Below are positions 10,514 to 22,189 of a stretch of DNA of 64,000 nt, in pieces. The notes beneath the pieces are model-generated. The model was not told the origin of the DNA. It saw nothing but the letters and a program-made list of their open reading frames with translations, and searched no databases. The position numbers and the translations under genes were made by a program. The stretch's first letter is position 1, and every line of letters starts with the position of its first letter. Source of the DNA: Hygrocybe punicea (taxonomy: Eukaryota; Basidiomycota; Agaricomycetes; Agaricales; Hygrophoraceae); assembly GCA_963556145.1 (NCBI GenBank), contig OY744462.1, positions 124,001 through 188,000 of the forward strand, written 5' to 3'.

Positions 10514-11990
10514 TCAGTTATTATCCACAGCACCATGGCTGCCACTCCCTTCACCTTCGGCTGGAGTCTCCGCCCCACCATCAGTTTCATCATTGGTATC
10601 AATTACACTGCGGCTTTGGTGTTTCTTGGCAGGGCCCTGGTTTCCATCATTCTGGCCCCTGGACCTCTTCCTACCATAATCGGAGCGATGGCGACGTGCT
10701 GGGTCCTTGATATTGCCAGCCAAGATGTCGGCCTCCCTTTGTCCATCCAACTCCTTGAATTCCTCATCGGTGAGTTTGCGCCAATAGATTCTACCCACCC
10801 TCAAGTGTCGAAGGATGTCCTCCAGGTCAGTGATTGAGATAGAAATTGTACTCAGGTTCTTGAAGGCGTGTTTCTCAGGCCATCCCTCAATACTGACTTG
10901 ATAGCATCGTACTACATTGCGCCAGTAATACACCCAATGCATCTGGGCCTTGGGATCCTTTGTAATGTTACCTGGCAGATATAAGTAATATCAACATTAT
11001 TGATTCATAGGAATACATACGGAGACCGGTCTGAATCTCATTTTGGATGTCTGCGCGAAGCAAAGATACATGCTGCTGGTGATTCTTGGCAGATCCTAAA
11101 CCACATCAAACCATGACCTTCGACAGACTAAAATAAAATCAACCTTTGATTCCCTGCACCGCAAAGCCTTCCATCTTGCCAATAAAATGTTGCGTGTCCA
11201 TCTTTATGACACCCTCCAAAAGGTTTTCGATGCCATCGGTTTCATATACGAGACCACGGAGAGGGAGATCTGTCGACCCACGTGCAGCAAAAAGTGGGGA
11301 CTCCACACCAGTGCGTGATCTCAAATTGCTCAACTGCGTGCAACATGATGAGACCACAAACATGGAGAACAGTGAAGTCTGTACCTCATTTTCTATAACC
11401 TTGAGCGTCTTCGTCACATCATTGACCCTCGACTTGGTGGAGATCCGAAGTCCACACATTTGGTTTGCCTTGTGAGTCTCGAACTCTTTCATGAGTTCCG
11501 TCTTCTGTTCCTCAGTCAGTGCCTCATACTCCGACTTGTGAGAATGAACGAGTCCTTGTAGAACCTCCCTTCCAGTCCCTTTTGGAGGGGAATCTTTGTC
11601 GGCATAGTCAGAACAGCCAGTTCATTAGAGTGATAAAGACCTACTCTCATCGCCATCATTCTCCTTCAGAGAAACGCTCTTCTTCCAGCAAAATGCATTC
11701 CATGCATTGGGTTTGGCGTGTTGTTTGTGGGCGAGACTCTGACCCATATGGAGTTCGCCTTGAACATGCCGGACACTCTTGTGGTGGGTTGACGCGAGGT
11801 TTTCGGCTTTCTCACTGATCTCAGCCCATACTTCATCGATATCCTTCTTGTATTGCTTGGCTGCCTCACGTTGATGGGCATTAATAGCCACTCATGCTTC
11901 TTTAGTAAGTTGAACCCTCCTGTGTTTCCTTGCGACGTGTTGGATGTGTCCAGATGGCTTTGCAGTCAGCTTGTAAAAGCGAGTCCGCAT
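10514..11990 (-). pseudogene. KDZ-element companion gene B, uncharacterised, with an in-frame stop
   Basis: I do not know a function. Reading from ATG 11,990 gives a basic N-terminus (MRTRFYKLTAKPSGHIQH), an in-frame TGA just before AINAHQREAAKQY near 11,890, and then helical stretches: KSVRHVQGELHMG, a part with RISTKSRVNDVTKTL near 11,430, SRTGVESPLFAARGSTDLPL near 11,290, and a C-terminus with MHWVYYWRNVVRCYQVSIEG near 10,940, LRHLRVGRIYWRKLTDEE and a Lys/Arg then Gly/Glu-rich tail. Introns of 50-60 bases separate these blocks. The pattern (EGWP, YWRKLTDEE, basic tail) fits a protein family I remember as frequent beside KDZ transposases in mushroom genomes. That link is from memory and is moderate. 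The stop may be a lesion or may lie in a missed intron. Confidence 0.6.
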
Positions 11991-12381
11991 GACCGTAGGG
12001 GTGGGTTGGAATTTGGCGGCGATAAATGAACCACCTTAATATATATAACGGTGGTAATACTTTAGTTCACTTCACATGTCAACAAAATACAAAGGGGCGT
12101 ACTGATCCTGGTACTGGTAGGAATTTCGCACGTCAACAGAAAATAGTCTCGTTGGCACCGTTGGGCACCAAAACTGGAACAGCGTGATATTGTACACAGC
12201 GGCATGTTTGTTCGCCGGCTAGAAAGCCAGAGAAACTAAGCTAAAAAAGGACGAAACATGACCCATTTTAAAACACAAACAGAGCCACCACGGCCACTAA
12301 GCACACAACACAGGAGTAGAGGAACAGCCGAGATAACGATGACGCGATGCTTTTGGATTGCTGTGGGAACTAATCAACCAA

Positions 12382-13756
12382 TTATCTCGGGTCAGAGAGA
12401 TACAAAGTCGGTACCTGGAGCTGAGGCAAAGATTGGTTCTTGATATCGGTGAGCATTGCATTCGACAGACTGACGGCTTGTTCATAGCCAAGTCCCCATT
12501 GACGGCCCTGGAGCGTAGCCTCCCATTTGCTACTATGAACAGTAGTTGTGAGAACACGGAGGTGCGGGAGAAGAGTGTCGTTGAGTTCAAAGCGATCCAA
12601 TACGGCATCAGTATGCGGGCCGAGACTGCTTATGGCACCGCCGAATCCATCACGAGGTAAAACGGCCTGTCCTGCAGATGCTTCTCGGGTTCTGGTTAAC
12701 ATCGATGAGAGCGTCGGCAAGGTGGGGACAGGCATGAGCATGATGCTGTGTCGTGAAGGTGCCGTTTTTGAGGGTGAAGGGATCTGTGTCAACACAGTTG
12801 ATTGAGGTGTGGTGCTCAAAGGTGGAGGTGTCAGGACCAGGCCAGCCAGACCAGTGGGAGCACCATTGGAGATTAGCGCAGGGGGCTCGGCGTGTTCAAA
12901 GCCCACCAAAGCGTTGGCAGCCTCTGCCCACCATTGTTCATCATCAGTTTCCTTGGCTACACTGCCAGTCAGCCTTCCGGTTGGGAGGCAGCGACAGCGA
13001 ATGTGCGAACCACCAGGAGTGAGGGTTGGCGGCAGGATGCACAGTCCATCTGTCTTGAGCTGTACTCCGAAGGCTATCACTGACTGTAAGCAGATCCTAG
13101 CACATTGGAATGACAAGAACTTACAGGGTGCTTGCGGAGGGACAACGTTTTCAATGAAACAATGGGCAGTGAATCGCTGAAGATGCGGCAGGGCCATGTC
13201 CTCTCCGAAAGACTGTGCTAGAACCACTACTCGCTTGCTGATGTGTTGACTCCATTCATGTAATTCACGCGGTGAGACGTAGAGATCAACGGTAATGTTC
13301 TCGACAGTGAGGTCCTCTGAAGTTTGATAGCCTGGACACCGCATAAGCACGGTGATTCCTCCATCAATGTGATTGAGCACCGCCAGCTGAACAACAGTCG
13401 GGGTGAGCTAAAAATATAGAAAATGAGAAATGCAAGAAAAAACTACTTACGGCGTTGAAGAGGTTCTTGCATGATTCATCCAGCACCTGCTTAATCTCCT
13501 GACAATCCTTTCCGACAGCATTTCTGTCGCCGTAGAGTGCAATGTACATCGGATGAAGTCCACCATTGCGCCTCATTGACAAATGGCTGTTGTTGACGGA
13601 AAATTGATGTCGCAGGAGGGCCCGCATGCTTGCTAGACGAGCTGTCAAGCTAGAACCACTGCCAGCAGTCAGGGCATGCATGGTGTGCACACCAGATACA
13701 GTGTAGCTAGGGGTAGAGGCCGGAGCGCGCAACTTAGTGGGAGATGGATTCGACAT
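12382..13756 (-). CDS. KDZ-element companion gene A, uncharacterised
   Basis: Function unknown. The likely start is ATG 13,756 (MSNPSPTKLRAPAS). The first exon covers residues about 1-100 (RLASMRALLRHQFSVNN, LHPMYIALYGDR, ending LFNA near 13,455). An intron follows, then a block with LNHIDGGITVLMRCPGYQ near 13,380 and VDLYVSPRELHEWSQHISKR. A probable intron near 13,090-13,135 precedes a Pro/Ser-rich middle, and the C-terminal LRVLTTTVHSSKWEATLQG with YEQAVSLSNAMLTDIKNQ ends at 12,382. It lies between companion gene B and the transposase, on the same strand as both. I looked for the HxD iron-binding motif of TET/JBP dioxygenases, which some fungal KDZ elements carry, and did not see it. Confidence 0.55.
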
Positions 13757-14672
13757 GAGCCACAAAACAAAACAGAAACCGAGTTGTGGCGGCAAACGCA
13801 AACTGTCTGAAATTCATGCAATATACACAGAATTCATTGATACTCTACTGTACAGTACGAGCAATTCTGTTTCCCTTCAACAGGATACTTCTGCTGAAGG
13901 TATTGGAGCTCCAGCACAGACCATCATGATGCGAGGCTTCCTAATATTCATAAGTTCATGTCTGTCAGAGACCCTCAAATAGTACCTTCACAGACCATCA
14001 TGCATCATGATGCGACGCTTCCTGATCTTCATAAATTCATGCCTGAGATATCCACAAATACTACCATTCACAATATATATGATACAGTTGTGTTTACATT
14101 CAATCTGCAACAGAAATGCACTGCATGAAATCCGTCATCTTCTCAAGATCCTGTGCATGTTCCTGTTGAGATTCAGCATCCATATCCTCGGTTGACTCGG
14201 TAACAAGACTGGGCACTGGCTCCAAATTATCCTGCGGAAGAGTCGAGCCAGCACGTTTTCCAATACCGCGCTTACCCGTGAAACCAGGAAGCCGTTCAAT
14301 CATATCCAACCATTGCAAAAGCTTCTCATTCACCAACGATCGCAGTGTCCACCACTTTCGTACCGCAGCACACAATGAGGGATTGCTGGTTGCAAGATCT
14401 TCAAGAACTCCAGCAACATGAATTGTGTCATTGTGAATTCGGGTGCGAAGACGAAGTATCTCAACATTGAGTCGCACAATCTCCTCCCATGCCCGAGCAA
14501 GCTTGAAATATTTGGTTACCGCCTCACGATGTGCAGGTTGCGCCCATGGCTCTTGACGCACGTCAGCACGAGAATGGCGCAGGAGGTCGAATTCAGCCAG
14601 AAAACTGTACTCAACAATTTCCTTCCACGAGAGGGCGGGATGCAGGGGATCAAGCTTGGCGGCCTGCTCATT

Positions 14673-14680
14673 GTATCTGG
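14673..14680. repeat. Left 8-bp target duplication of nested KDZ element
   Basis: GTATCTGG, repeated exactly at 19,414-19,421. Removing the insert and one copy restores one continuous transposase reading frame across the join. Confidence 0.95.
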
Positions 14681-14702
14681 GAGGACATCACACTCTACCA
14701 CG

Positions 14703-14935
14703 CATTCCTTAGTAGTCCTTAAGGACTCCTCAAGGACTCCTCTGCTAAATTGCAAGGAGTCCTCAAGGAGGCCTTGATTTCCTCACCATAGAAACTTTTT
14801 CCTTAAGGACTCCTTGGCCCTCCTAAGGACTCCTGACCAAGGAGTGGCTAAGGAGTCCTCAAGGAGTCCTGAGGAGTGTTCCTCCTCAAGGAGTCCTGAA
14901 GGAGTCCTAAGGAGGATTCCTCCCCAAGTAGCATT
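14703..14935. repeat. Left subterminal AAGGAGTCC repeats of nested element
   Basis: Some fifteen copies of a 9-12 base motif (AAGGACTCCT and its complement) on both strands. They are matched by 19,190-19,400 at the other end. Clustered short repeats just inside transposon ends are typical transposase-binding sites. Confidence 0.8.
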
Positions 14936-15099
14936 CCCCGAAGTTCTCATTACATATTTATTAATTATTATTATTGTTAGTACTAACTACTATTATTTAA
15001 TGAGGCGGTATGCCCCAAATTAGATAGCGGATTGTGGCGGGTTTATATACCTTTATTTGGTGCACGGACCATTTGTGGAAACACGTCAACAAATGAGGT

Positions 15100-15148
15100 C
15101 ACATGACAATCAACAACCTCGCGTCTCACCACCCAACGCCCCACACCA

Positions 15149-15187
<39 letters not shown>

Positions 15188-15902
15188 TTCACGACGCGGA
15201 CGAACGCAGGCAGCCACGGAGGGGGTGGTTGTGCCCACCCCCGCCTCAGTATGTTTTTTTAATTTTTTAATTTTTATATTCTGTTACTGACTATTTCCTA
15301 CGAGGTCCACGTCCACGCCCACGGGAACAAGAACAAGAACGAGAACGCGGACGGGAACACAACCGGGAACGAGAATGGGGGAACGGGCACGGAGGGGGTG
15401 GTGATGTGCCTACCCCTCATCAGTATGTTTTTTGAATTTTTGAATTTTTATATTCTTGTTACTGACCATTACCTACGACGTCCACGAGAACGGGAACGCA
15501 ACGGGAACCGGAACCGGAACGGGAGCGGGAACCGGAACCAGCAACAGCAACTTCACGCGGACGAATGCAGGCGGCCACGGCGGGGGTGGTAATGTGCCCA
15601 CCCCCGCATCGGTATGTTTTTTATTGATGTTTTCATTTTATATTGTGTTACTGACTATTACCCACGACGCCCGCGCCCACGGCGAGGGACAGCCAATGGC
15701 CAGCAACGACCCCCAGACCACCGCGATGCGAACAAACAGGAGACGGGAACGACGGGAAAGGGGAAGGAGGCCGGACCCAATGGCAACACCCAGCGCAACA
15801 GCAGCAGCGACCACCGCGGCAACAGCAGCAGCAGCAACAATGCGGCCGCAACAGCTGCAATGGCGACGGCGGCAGCAGCAACAGACAACGGCAGCAGCCC
15901 AG

Positions 15903-15933
<31 letters not shown>

Positions 15934-16050
15934 AGCAACGCACGGGCGACGGCGGCAGCAGCAGCAGCGGCGACAACGGCAGCAGCAGCACGACAACGGC
16001 AGCAACAGGCGGCGGTCCCCCTCTATCCTTTCCCCTTCCCCCTTCCTTTC
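15100..16050 (+). other. Low-complexity GC-rich region with three intron-like repeat units
   Basis: Runs of CAGCAA, ACGGGAACG and CGGCAGCAGC encode Gln/Gly/Asn/Ala-rich peptides in every frame. Three spaced copies of an AT-rich unit start at about 15,250, 15,423 and 15,612: GTATGTTTTTT, then TTTTATATT and GTTACTGAC, then an AG. Each has a splice donor, a branch-like CTGAC and an acceptor in the right order. A Gln/Gly-rich multi-exon gene is possible but I cannot support one. From 16,010 there is a pyrimidine-rich tract of TCCCCTTCC type. Confidence 0.4.
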
Positions 16051-17040
16051 CCTCTCCCTTCCCCCTTCTGTCTCCCCTCTCCTCTCCCTTCCCCTCTTCC
16101 TCCTTCCCCTCTCCTTTTCTCTCCTTTTCCTCCTTCTCTCCTTTGTCCATTCTTCCTCCCTATTCCCCCTCTATTTTTTCTACTCCTGTATTAGTTTTAA
16201 TTGTTCAATTAATTTGTGAAATATTAAGAATTCTTTGATTTAAAGTCATTAATATTTAAAACAAATCAGCTATTATATGGCAACTGTGTCTGTGGAGTGA
16301 AAAGGTAAGAACTGACCTTCAATCCTGTTCAGGACTTTACATGCTCTCCTTTGAACACTACCAGTCCTTTGAACACCCTAATAGAATTGATTCTGTACTG
16401 ATTTCTACTGCTAAAAAGTGTTCTAATTCCTTCAGTGCATCATCCAAACCTATGTGGATATTGATTTTTATTCAGAACCACCAATAAAATTAGAAACTGA
16501 ATATTCACAAAGCAGAGAGAAATCTGATCACTCCTTGAACACTAATGTTTTGATCATAAAACATTCAAATACTAACAGATTTCTTCGAAAATTGGTATGA
16601 GATGTCTTTAAATATATGAGCAACTTCTGGTCTGCTCAGATTTGGTTCAAGATAATTGGCTACTTGTGGCATTTTAGGTTAATTTTTTGTGTTCAAAGGA
16701 GCCATTGAATACTGTACCTGAATTGTACTAGTAGAATGAGCGGCAAATATATGAAACTATTATAAAACAGATAACATGCCCATATGACCTCTAAACCAAA
16801 GACACAATTGAATGAGAAAAAAGCAAAATAGCCTGTGAACATGGTGGTTTGAAAATTTTGGCATCATTCCAATATAATTGCAATTGACTCATAGCCTTTA
16901 AATGATTCATCAGTTCATCCTTGTAGAGTCCATCTTGTGTTCATCTTGTACATGTGGACTAGCTAAATTTTGAAAAGGACTGAAGGACTGTGAAGGTGAA
17001 CTGAAGTTGGACTTCATCCGGGTTTGGTACATTTTAGGTG
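16051..17040. other. AT-rich spacer inside the nested element
   Basis: Pyrimidine-rich to 16,180, then AT-rich with stops in all frames. Short motifs such as TTTGAACAC recur, but I see no gene or structured repeat. Confidence 0.6.
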
Positions 17041-17139
17041 AACTAAAATGGATATTGTGGAGATGGTGGACTCCTACTACATCTCTATTGATCCAAACTT
17101 ATTGATCAATTGGATTCAACTTGCTATCCAGTTGGATCA

Positions 17140-17460
17140 TGGTCCTAACCATTATACACATTTTGTGGAGTGGACTCTTACCACTACATTAACCCCCAAG
17201 TTAAAGACTCTGGTGCCAAAATGGCATAATCCAGCACCTCTTAAAGAAAAAGAAATGGAACTTAAGGAGCATTGTGAGTGTGCTTTTAGCACTTGAAAGA
17301 AGTGATCTTCTTGGATCCATCTCCAACTCCAATGTATGACTCTGAAAGCATATGAGCAGTGAAATACTCAGTTGTGTAGCTTTGAGTCAATTCTCAACAG
17401 AATGATTGTTAATAATAATTTCAACTGGTTTTTGCATACAAGTGATACAAATTTTAGAGT
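17140..17460 (+). pseudogene. Degenerate duplicate of the transposase C-terminus
   Basis: Translated pieces parallel the C-terminal end of the downstream transposase in the same order: KWHNPAPL (cf. KWCNPVPL), EHCECAFST (cf. EHYKHAFNT), FESILNRMIVNNNFNWFLHT (cf. FESILHRMTINNFNWFLHT). Stops and shifts separate them. So the last third of the gene occurs twice in tandem, about 1.1 kb apart, with the upstream copy decayed. Confidence 0.7.
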
Positions 17461-17539
17461 CTGAAGTTGATGAGAACAGAGAGGTTCCTCTCCCTGACAA
17501 CCCAGATGATGTGGCTTGAGCTCAGGAAGATGTAGCACA

Positions 17540-18682
17540 GGCAAGAGCACATGCTGAGGCTGCACTCATGAGGAGAGATGAAGAAGATGTAATGGAGGTG
17601 GATAATGAGGATGTGGTTAAGATGGTTGTCTTGGATGGAATTGTGATGGGCCCTCAGCACTGTGCATATGAAGACTGCACTCAAGGACTGGCCAATGCAC
17701 GTAATGGGGTTTTCTGTGCACAACATGAGGAAGCACAAGGACATTTATGCCGGGTGAAGAATTGCAATAATCCCAAACAGAACAGAACTCAAGCATGTCT
17801 AGAACATCAGGGAGTTTGGTATTCTCATGTTGTGAGGCATGGCCACCAATCTCTGTTGGGAATCCATAGAATGCTGAGGAGGAGAGAGGAGGAGAGGCTT
17901 GATTGGCTACCTGGAGGACAGCAAGATGTTCAGCCTCACGATGAAGATGCACCTGTTACACCACAATGAAACAACTACATTGTGGCACCTCACTTTTACT
18001 GTGTAGAAACAATCTGTGCCCCATGTGGAGTGGTCATTGCCTGGGACAAGTTTTACAAAGCTGAGTCCCCTACAAACATCTTGAATTTCTTGGAGAAAGT
18101 GTATCCAACCACGGAATCAAGACCAGATTACATCTGTATTGACAAGGCATGCAAGCTTTTGTGGACTTGTGTGGCCAGTGGAAGATGGGAGATTTGGAGT
18201 CAGACTTCCCGTTTTATAGTGGACTCTTATCACTACATCAACCACAGAGTTCAAGACTACCTATGCCGCAAATGGTGTAATCCAGTGCCTCTTAATGGTT
18301 CAGCTCCAAATCTGGTTATTGTGGAGAGGGATGGAAATGGAGTGGAGCATTATAAACATGCTTTCAACACTCAAGTAAGTGATGTTTATGTTATGAAAAT
18401 ATTTCTCATCTGATGTATAATTTAAAGGCATGTGAACAGTTAAATGCTTGGTTGGGTGGCTTTGAGTCAATTCTTCACAGAATGACTATTAACAATTTCA
18501 ACTGGTTCTTACATACTATGCTTTTCTTACACAGTCAGAAGACCATGGAAAAGCAGAAGGAAAAGGAGAAAAGAAAGCAAGGAGGAATGGATGGAGATGA
18601 AGAAGAGGAAGAGGAAGAGGAAGAGGAAGAGGAAGAGGAAGAGGAAGAAGAGGCAGAGATTGAAATTGACGGAGAAGACTGA
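17540..18682 (+). pseudogene. KDZ-like transposase remnant with CxC6 cysteine cluster
   Basis: A cysteine/histidine cluster, CAYEDCTQGLANARNGVFC then HLCRVKNCNN and QACLEHQGVW (17,660-17,820), is followed by the transposase core: FYCVETICAPCGVVIAWDKF near 18,000, PDYICIDKACKLLW near 18,130, FIVDSYHYINHRVQDYLCRK near 18,215, HAFNTQ, an intron at 18,376-18,427, and ACEQLNAWLGGFESILHRM with NFNWFLHTMLF. I know this arrangement as the CxC6 class of KDZ-associated transposase. It lacks a recognisable N-terminus, and a TGA at 17,967 separates cluster from core, so it is broken. It ends in a (GAGGAA)n-encoded polyglutamate tail (18,598-18,660). Confidence 0.8.
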
Positions 18683-18834
18683 CAGGATTGGCTTGTACAA
18701 ATGGAAATTTGGCCAAATGTTGACTGCTGTATTGTATTGAATATGAATTTACATTTTCCAGTTCTAAATAGTAGGAGTTGTCAGGGGGGTTTGCAAGATG
18801 GTTACTGAGAATAGGTTATATACTGAGGTCCATA

Positions 18835-19183
18835 GTGTTGCCACAACTATAGCCGATGTTTTTTGAAAAATTGCCTTTTTAGGCGAGTAAAATTAGCTAA
18901 AATTATGAAAATATTTGGGCAAAGCCAAAAGCTGAGGGGTCACTTAAGGGTGCTAAGAATTCAGAGTTCCATCTTCAGAGTTATTCATAAATAGCTGTTA
19001 GCTACAGTTCAACAGCTATTTATGAATAACTCTGAAGATGGAGCCCCAAATTCTTAGCACCCTTAAGTGACCCCTCAGCTTTTGGCTTTGCCCATCTCAT
19101 CAAATATTTTCATAATTTTAGCTAATTTTACTAGCCTAAAAAGGCAATTTTTCAAAAAACATCGGCTATAGTTGTGGGAACAC
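18835..19183. mobile_element. Palindromic MITE flanked by TA (Tc1/mariner-like)
   Basis: The two halves are near-perfect inverted copies (GTGTTGCCACAACTATAGCC ... GGCTATAGTTGTGGGAACAC) meeting near 19,005. The element is flanked by TA at 18,833-18,834 and 19,184-19,185, the duplication made by Tc1/mariner-type transposases. At 349 bases without coding capacity it is a MITE. It lies within the nested KDZ element. Confidence 0.88.
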
Positions 19184-19189
19184 TAAAAT

Positions 19190-19400
19190 CTGAGGAGTCC
19201 TAAGGAAGTCCTCAGGAAGTCCTAAGGAAGTCCTAAGGAAGTCCTTGGGGAGTCCTTGGGAAAGTCCAGGAGTATAGTCCATGAAAACTCCTTGAGGAGT
19301 CCTTGAGGAGTCCTTGATTTTTGAGGAGTCCTTAAGGACTCCTTGGGTCGTGAGGACTCCTTGAGGACTCCTTGAGGAGTCCTAAGGAATGTGTGGGAGA
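19190..19400. repeat. Right subterminal AAGGAGTCC repeats of nested element
   Basis: Counterpart of 14,703-14,935, with repeated GAGTCCTTGAGGAGTCC and AAGGAAGTCC motifs. Confidence 0.8.
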
Positions 19401-19413
19401 GTGCAACATACAG

Positions 19414-19421
19414 GTATCTGG
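19414..19421. repeat. Right 8-bp target duplication of nested KDZ element
   Basis: GTATCTGG, identical to 14,673-14,680. Confidence 0.95.
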
Positions 19422-22189
19422 TTAGAGCATTTCGTATAGCTTCTGATCGACGTTGCAGTGCTTTACCGATCTGATGGCGAAGCTTTTATCCTGCCCAAGT
19501 TTAGCAATCAAATTGTTTAGTAAACAGATGACTTACCTGTTCTGGACATGCCAAGCTTTGAGAGTTCAAATAGACGCATGACAATGAGACGCTCCAATTC
19601 ATCGAGTGCCTCATGATAATCCCAGAGGGCAACTTGTTCCCTATTGCATTTGTAGTCGGGTGAATCCACGGTCCACCGTTCCTCAATGTTAAGCTGGGCT
19701 TCTAAATTGGATACATACGCCTCGCAATTCTGAAGCTTCGCATAAGCAGTGTCGACTCGTCGTCGGGCTTGGAGAATTGCCGAATGGATGTTTTGGGCAG
19801 CCACTGTCATAAAGACCTCATTTGCGGCTGCACGCGACAGGTTCCATTCCTTACTAGATATGGTGCGCCAAATCAAAACCGATCAACTTGGAGGCCAAAT
19901 TTGCTTACTGCATGCGAGACAACTCATTGAGTGCCTGGACATACTGAATTTTGAGGGTTTCAGTCACTGGAGTTGCTTTCAAAGCATTCAGGTACGCGAC
20001 TTTGTCAGCAAAAAAGCGAACGAGATCATCATCGGTGATCTTGAGTTTGTCTTTGATGCCACTGAGCTCTGTTTCCAGGGACAAGATCAATGCTAAGGCC
20101 TCACGATAATGGTTCCACAGGAATTTTCCTGAAACCAGATCAGTTCAAGGGTCTTGGAAGCGATCAACACTTACCGAGCGCAGCATACTTGTCATCATCC
20201 CAGTGGTCGAAATATTCGAGGATAGTTTGCAGGCGATGGAACCATGAGGCATGTCAAGTATCACGGGCGGTCTCATTGGAGAGTGAAAACACATGTTCAC
20301 AGCCTTTGCCTGCAAAAAGACCGGTCCCTTCTATATATAATGGGTGCCACCGTACCTGACAGGCCCTGTTGTGGGCATGTCCATGAAAAGCGCCCACCAT
20401 GAGTCGCAAACACAGTTCTCGTGCACGCTCCGCAAGGCTGCTGTGCTCCACTGTTGCCTCGAAAGCACATCCAATGTCGTAGGCGACTCCAATGTTGGCA
20501 CCATAAACCTCTAGTAAACAGTCAATTATTGCGAGAGGGTATTTGGCGCTGAGATAACGTCAGACAGGAAAAAAGGAGAAGGGGATGACATGCACAGCTC
20601 GCCACTTCGGATCATATCGCAGCCGAGTAATAAAAAATGATGGCAGCAAACCGCTATGAAGATACCAGATTCTTCAAACAGGGCGAACATTTTCTTACGT
20701 TGTTTGGGCCCTGCATTGCACCACTGCTTAACGCATTCTGCTTGCAGGGAATCCTGGTCATCTTCCCAATCATCAAATGCGACATCTGGATTAGGATTCT
20801 TGACCTGCCAAGTATTCAGTCTCCCAAGGTAGTGTTGGACCAACAGGACACCCACCGGCTGACATTTAACCTCATCAGCAAAGCGGTTAACTTCTTCTGC
20901 AGAAAGCCAACGGTCAGAAGGAAGGGAGCGGGAATCAAGGTGTGCAATGACATTGTGTATGGCGGCGCACAAGCGCTTCAGGGAGTTGTTGCCATCGACA
21001 GCGCAGAAAGAGGAAAATTTGAGGTGTGGTTCATCGTCAAGTTTGTAAAAACAGGCGGGGCAAACATTTAGCAGCCGGTATCTCGGTGAATCGTAGCCCA
21101 GGGCCACTTAAATTTGAATGTTCACACGGCGTTGGATTTCGAGGTACACATCATAAGCAGCTGTAAATTGTTCGGCCAAATAGGCCCCGTAAGGGATCTG
21201 GCAATGCTACATTGAGAACCAGCCATCAATCATCTGAAACACGAACCTGGTGCATATGACATAATGTTTTACACTGCGCCTCGATACTGAGACGAGGACA
21301 GGTACAGCGTGTCTGGCGGAAGTTTGCGAGAGCCCGAATGGAGATGGCAGTGGTGGGATGCAGTGGGGAGCAACCAAGGAAGCCGTGGTGAACGATGGAT
21401 TCATTCAGGTAGAGATCAGTAGACAGTGTGCTAAGAGAAGCTTGCTTTCGAACTTCAATAAGCGGTCAGGAGGGGTTGGGGACGATGAGATCAGATTCAC
21501 TCACAGAAGGTATCAACGAGATCAAGAGTGGGAAGAGGAGTTCCTTGGAGTTCGCCCATGGGTGGTAATGTTGCTAATGGTTCACACTTTTTGGCGTGCA
21601 TGGTGTAGTCCAAAAAGGTGGGGACAAGTCTTTCAATCTGCATCATCCAGTGGGCATGCTGGTTCTCTAGACGATCGCGACGGTCTCGGTGATCAATTCG
21701 GTGCCTGTTGTCGAGACTGTTAACAGGAAGGCTACGGAAGGGCAGGACAATACTTACAGGCCGGTGAGACCGGCGATGCCCTCTGCAAGATCATCAAAAA
21801 CTTCGAATTCGCCACCTTCATGGCTGATGTCAAATCCTTCGTCACCTGGAGGAACGGTATTGAACACATCAGCGTCGCCCATAAGGCTTGCTTTAATATC
21901 CATCTCCATTACAGCATTGCGATCATTCTGAGATAGTTCTGATGGTGAAGGATGAGAATGGGAATCCGATAGATAGCAAGACAAACCTTGGATTATGGCT
22001 CGCCGCTTCCGATCGTGGGTGGATTGCCGCTGTTGCTGCTTCCCGGCATGCAAGACGTAGCTGCGACGCTCGTGAGCATCCCCGGTATGTTTGATGGCGG
22101 CAGAGGAAAGGCCAACAACCTTCCGAGACGTCCCTAAACGTGAACTCATACTGTAGAAGGACACATGTAAGCATGGGAAAAAAAAAAGT

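Larger units (their letters stand above)
14681..19413 (+). mobile_element. Nested KDZ-type (CxC6) transposon, 4,733 bp
   Basis: It is inserted in the transposase gene of the outer element with an 8-base duplication, as known for KDZ/Zisupton elements. The ends are imperfect inverted repeats: from the left CACTCTACCACGCATTCCTT, from the right (reverse complement) CACTCTCCCACACATTCCTT. Inside each end lie 200-250 bases of repeated AAGGAGTCC/GGACTCCTT motifs. The interior has a GC-rich low-complexity region (15.1-16.0 kb), an AT-rich spacer (16.2-17.0 kb), a plus-strand transposase remnant (17.1-18.7 kb) and a MITE. Confidence 0.9.
14100..22149 (-). pseudogene. KDZ-family transposase, interrupted by a nested element and by stops
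   Basis: This is the DNA transposase of the composite element. From ATG 22,149 (MSSRLGTSRK) it runs through ENQHAHWMMQIERLVPTFLD near 21,650, VHHGFLGCSPLHPTTAISIR near 21,370, a cysteine block CPACFYKLDDEPHLKFS, AVDGNNSLKRL near 21,000, SLPSDRWLSAEEVNRF, the core GIFIAVCCHHFLLLGCDMI and RSGEL near 20,620, GVAYDIGC near 20,490, GAFHGHAHNRACQ near 20,390, CEHVFSLSNETA and a coiled C-terminus. These match my memory of KDZ transposase motifs. At KLRHQIGKALQRR ... NALTRY (19,421) the frame is cut by a 4.73-kb insertion and resumes with NEQAAKLDPLHPALSWKEI at 14,672, ending at 14,100. In-frame TAG and TAA near 21,213 and 21,110 confirm decay. Confidence 0.9.

Noticed and set aside
10514..13756. TET/JBP dioxygenase cargo, as carried by some fungal KDZ elements
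   Set aside because: No HxD...H motif or flanking residues could be found in either companion gene.
15638..16150. Cys/Leu/Arg-rich minus-strand frames and Gln/Ala-rich plus-strand frames
   Set aside because: Composition of CGGCAG/CAGCAA low-complexity sequence; no recognisable protein.
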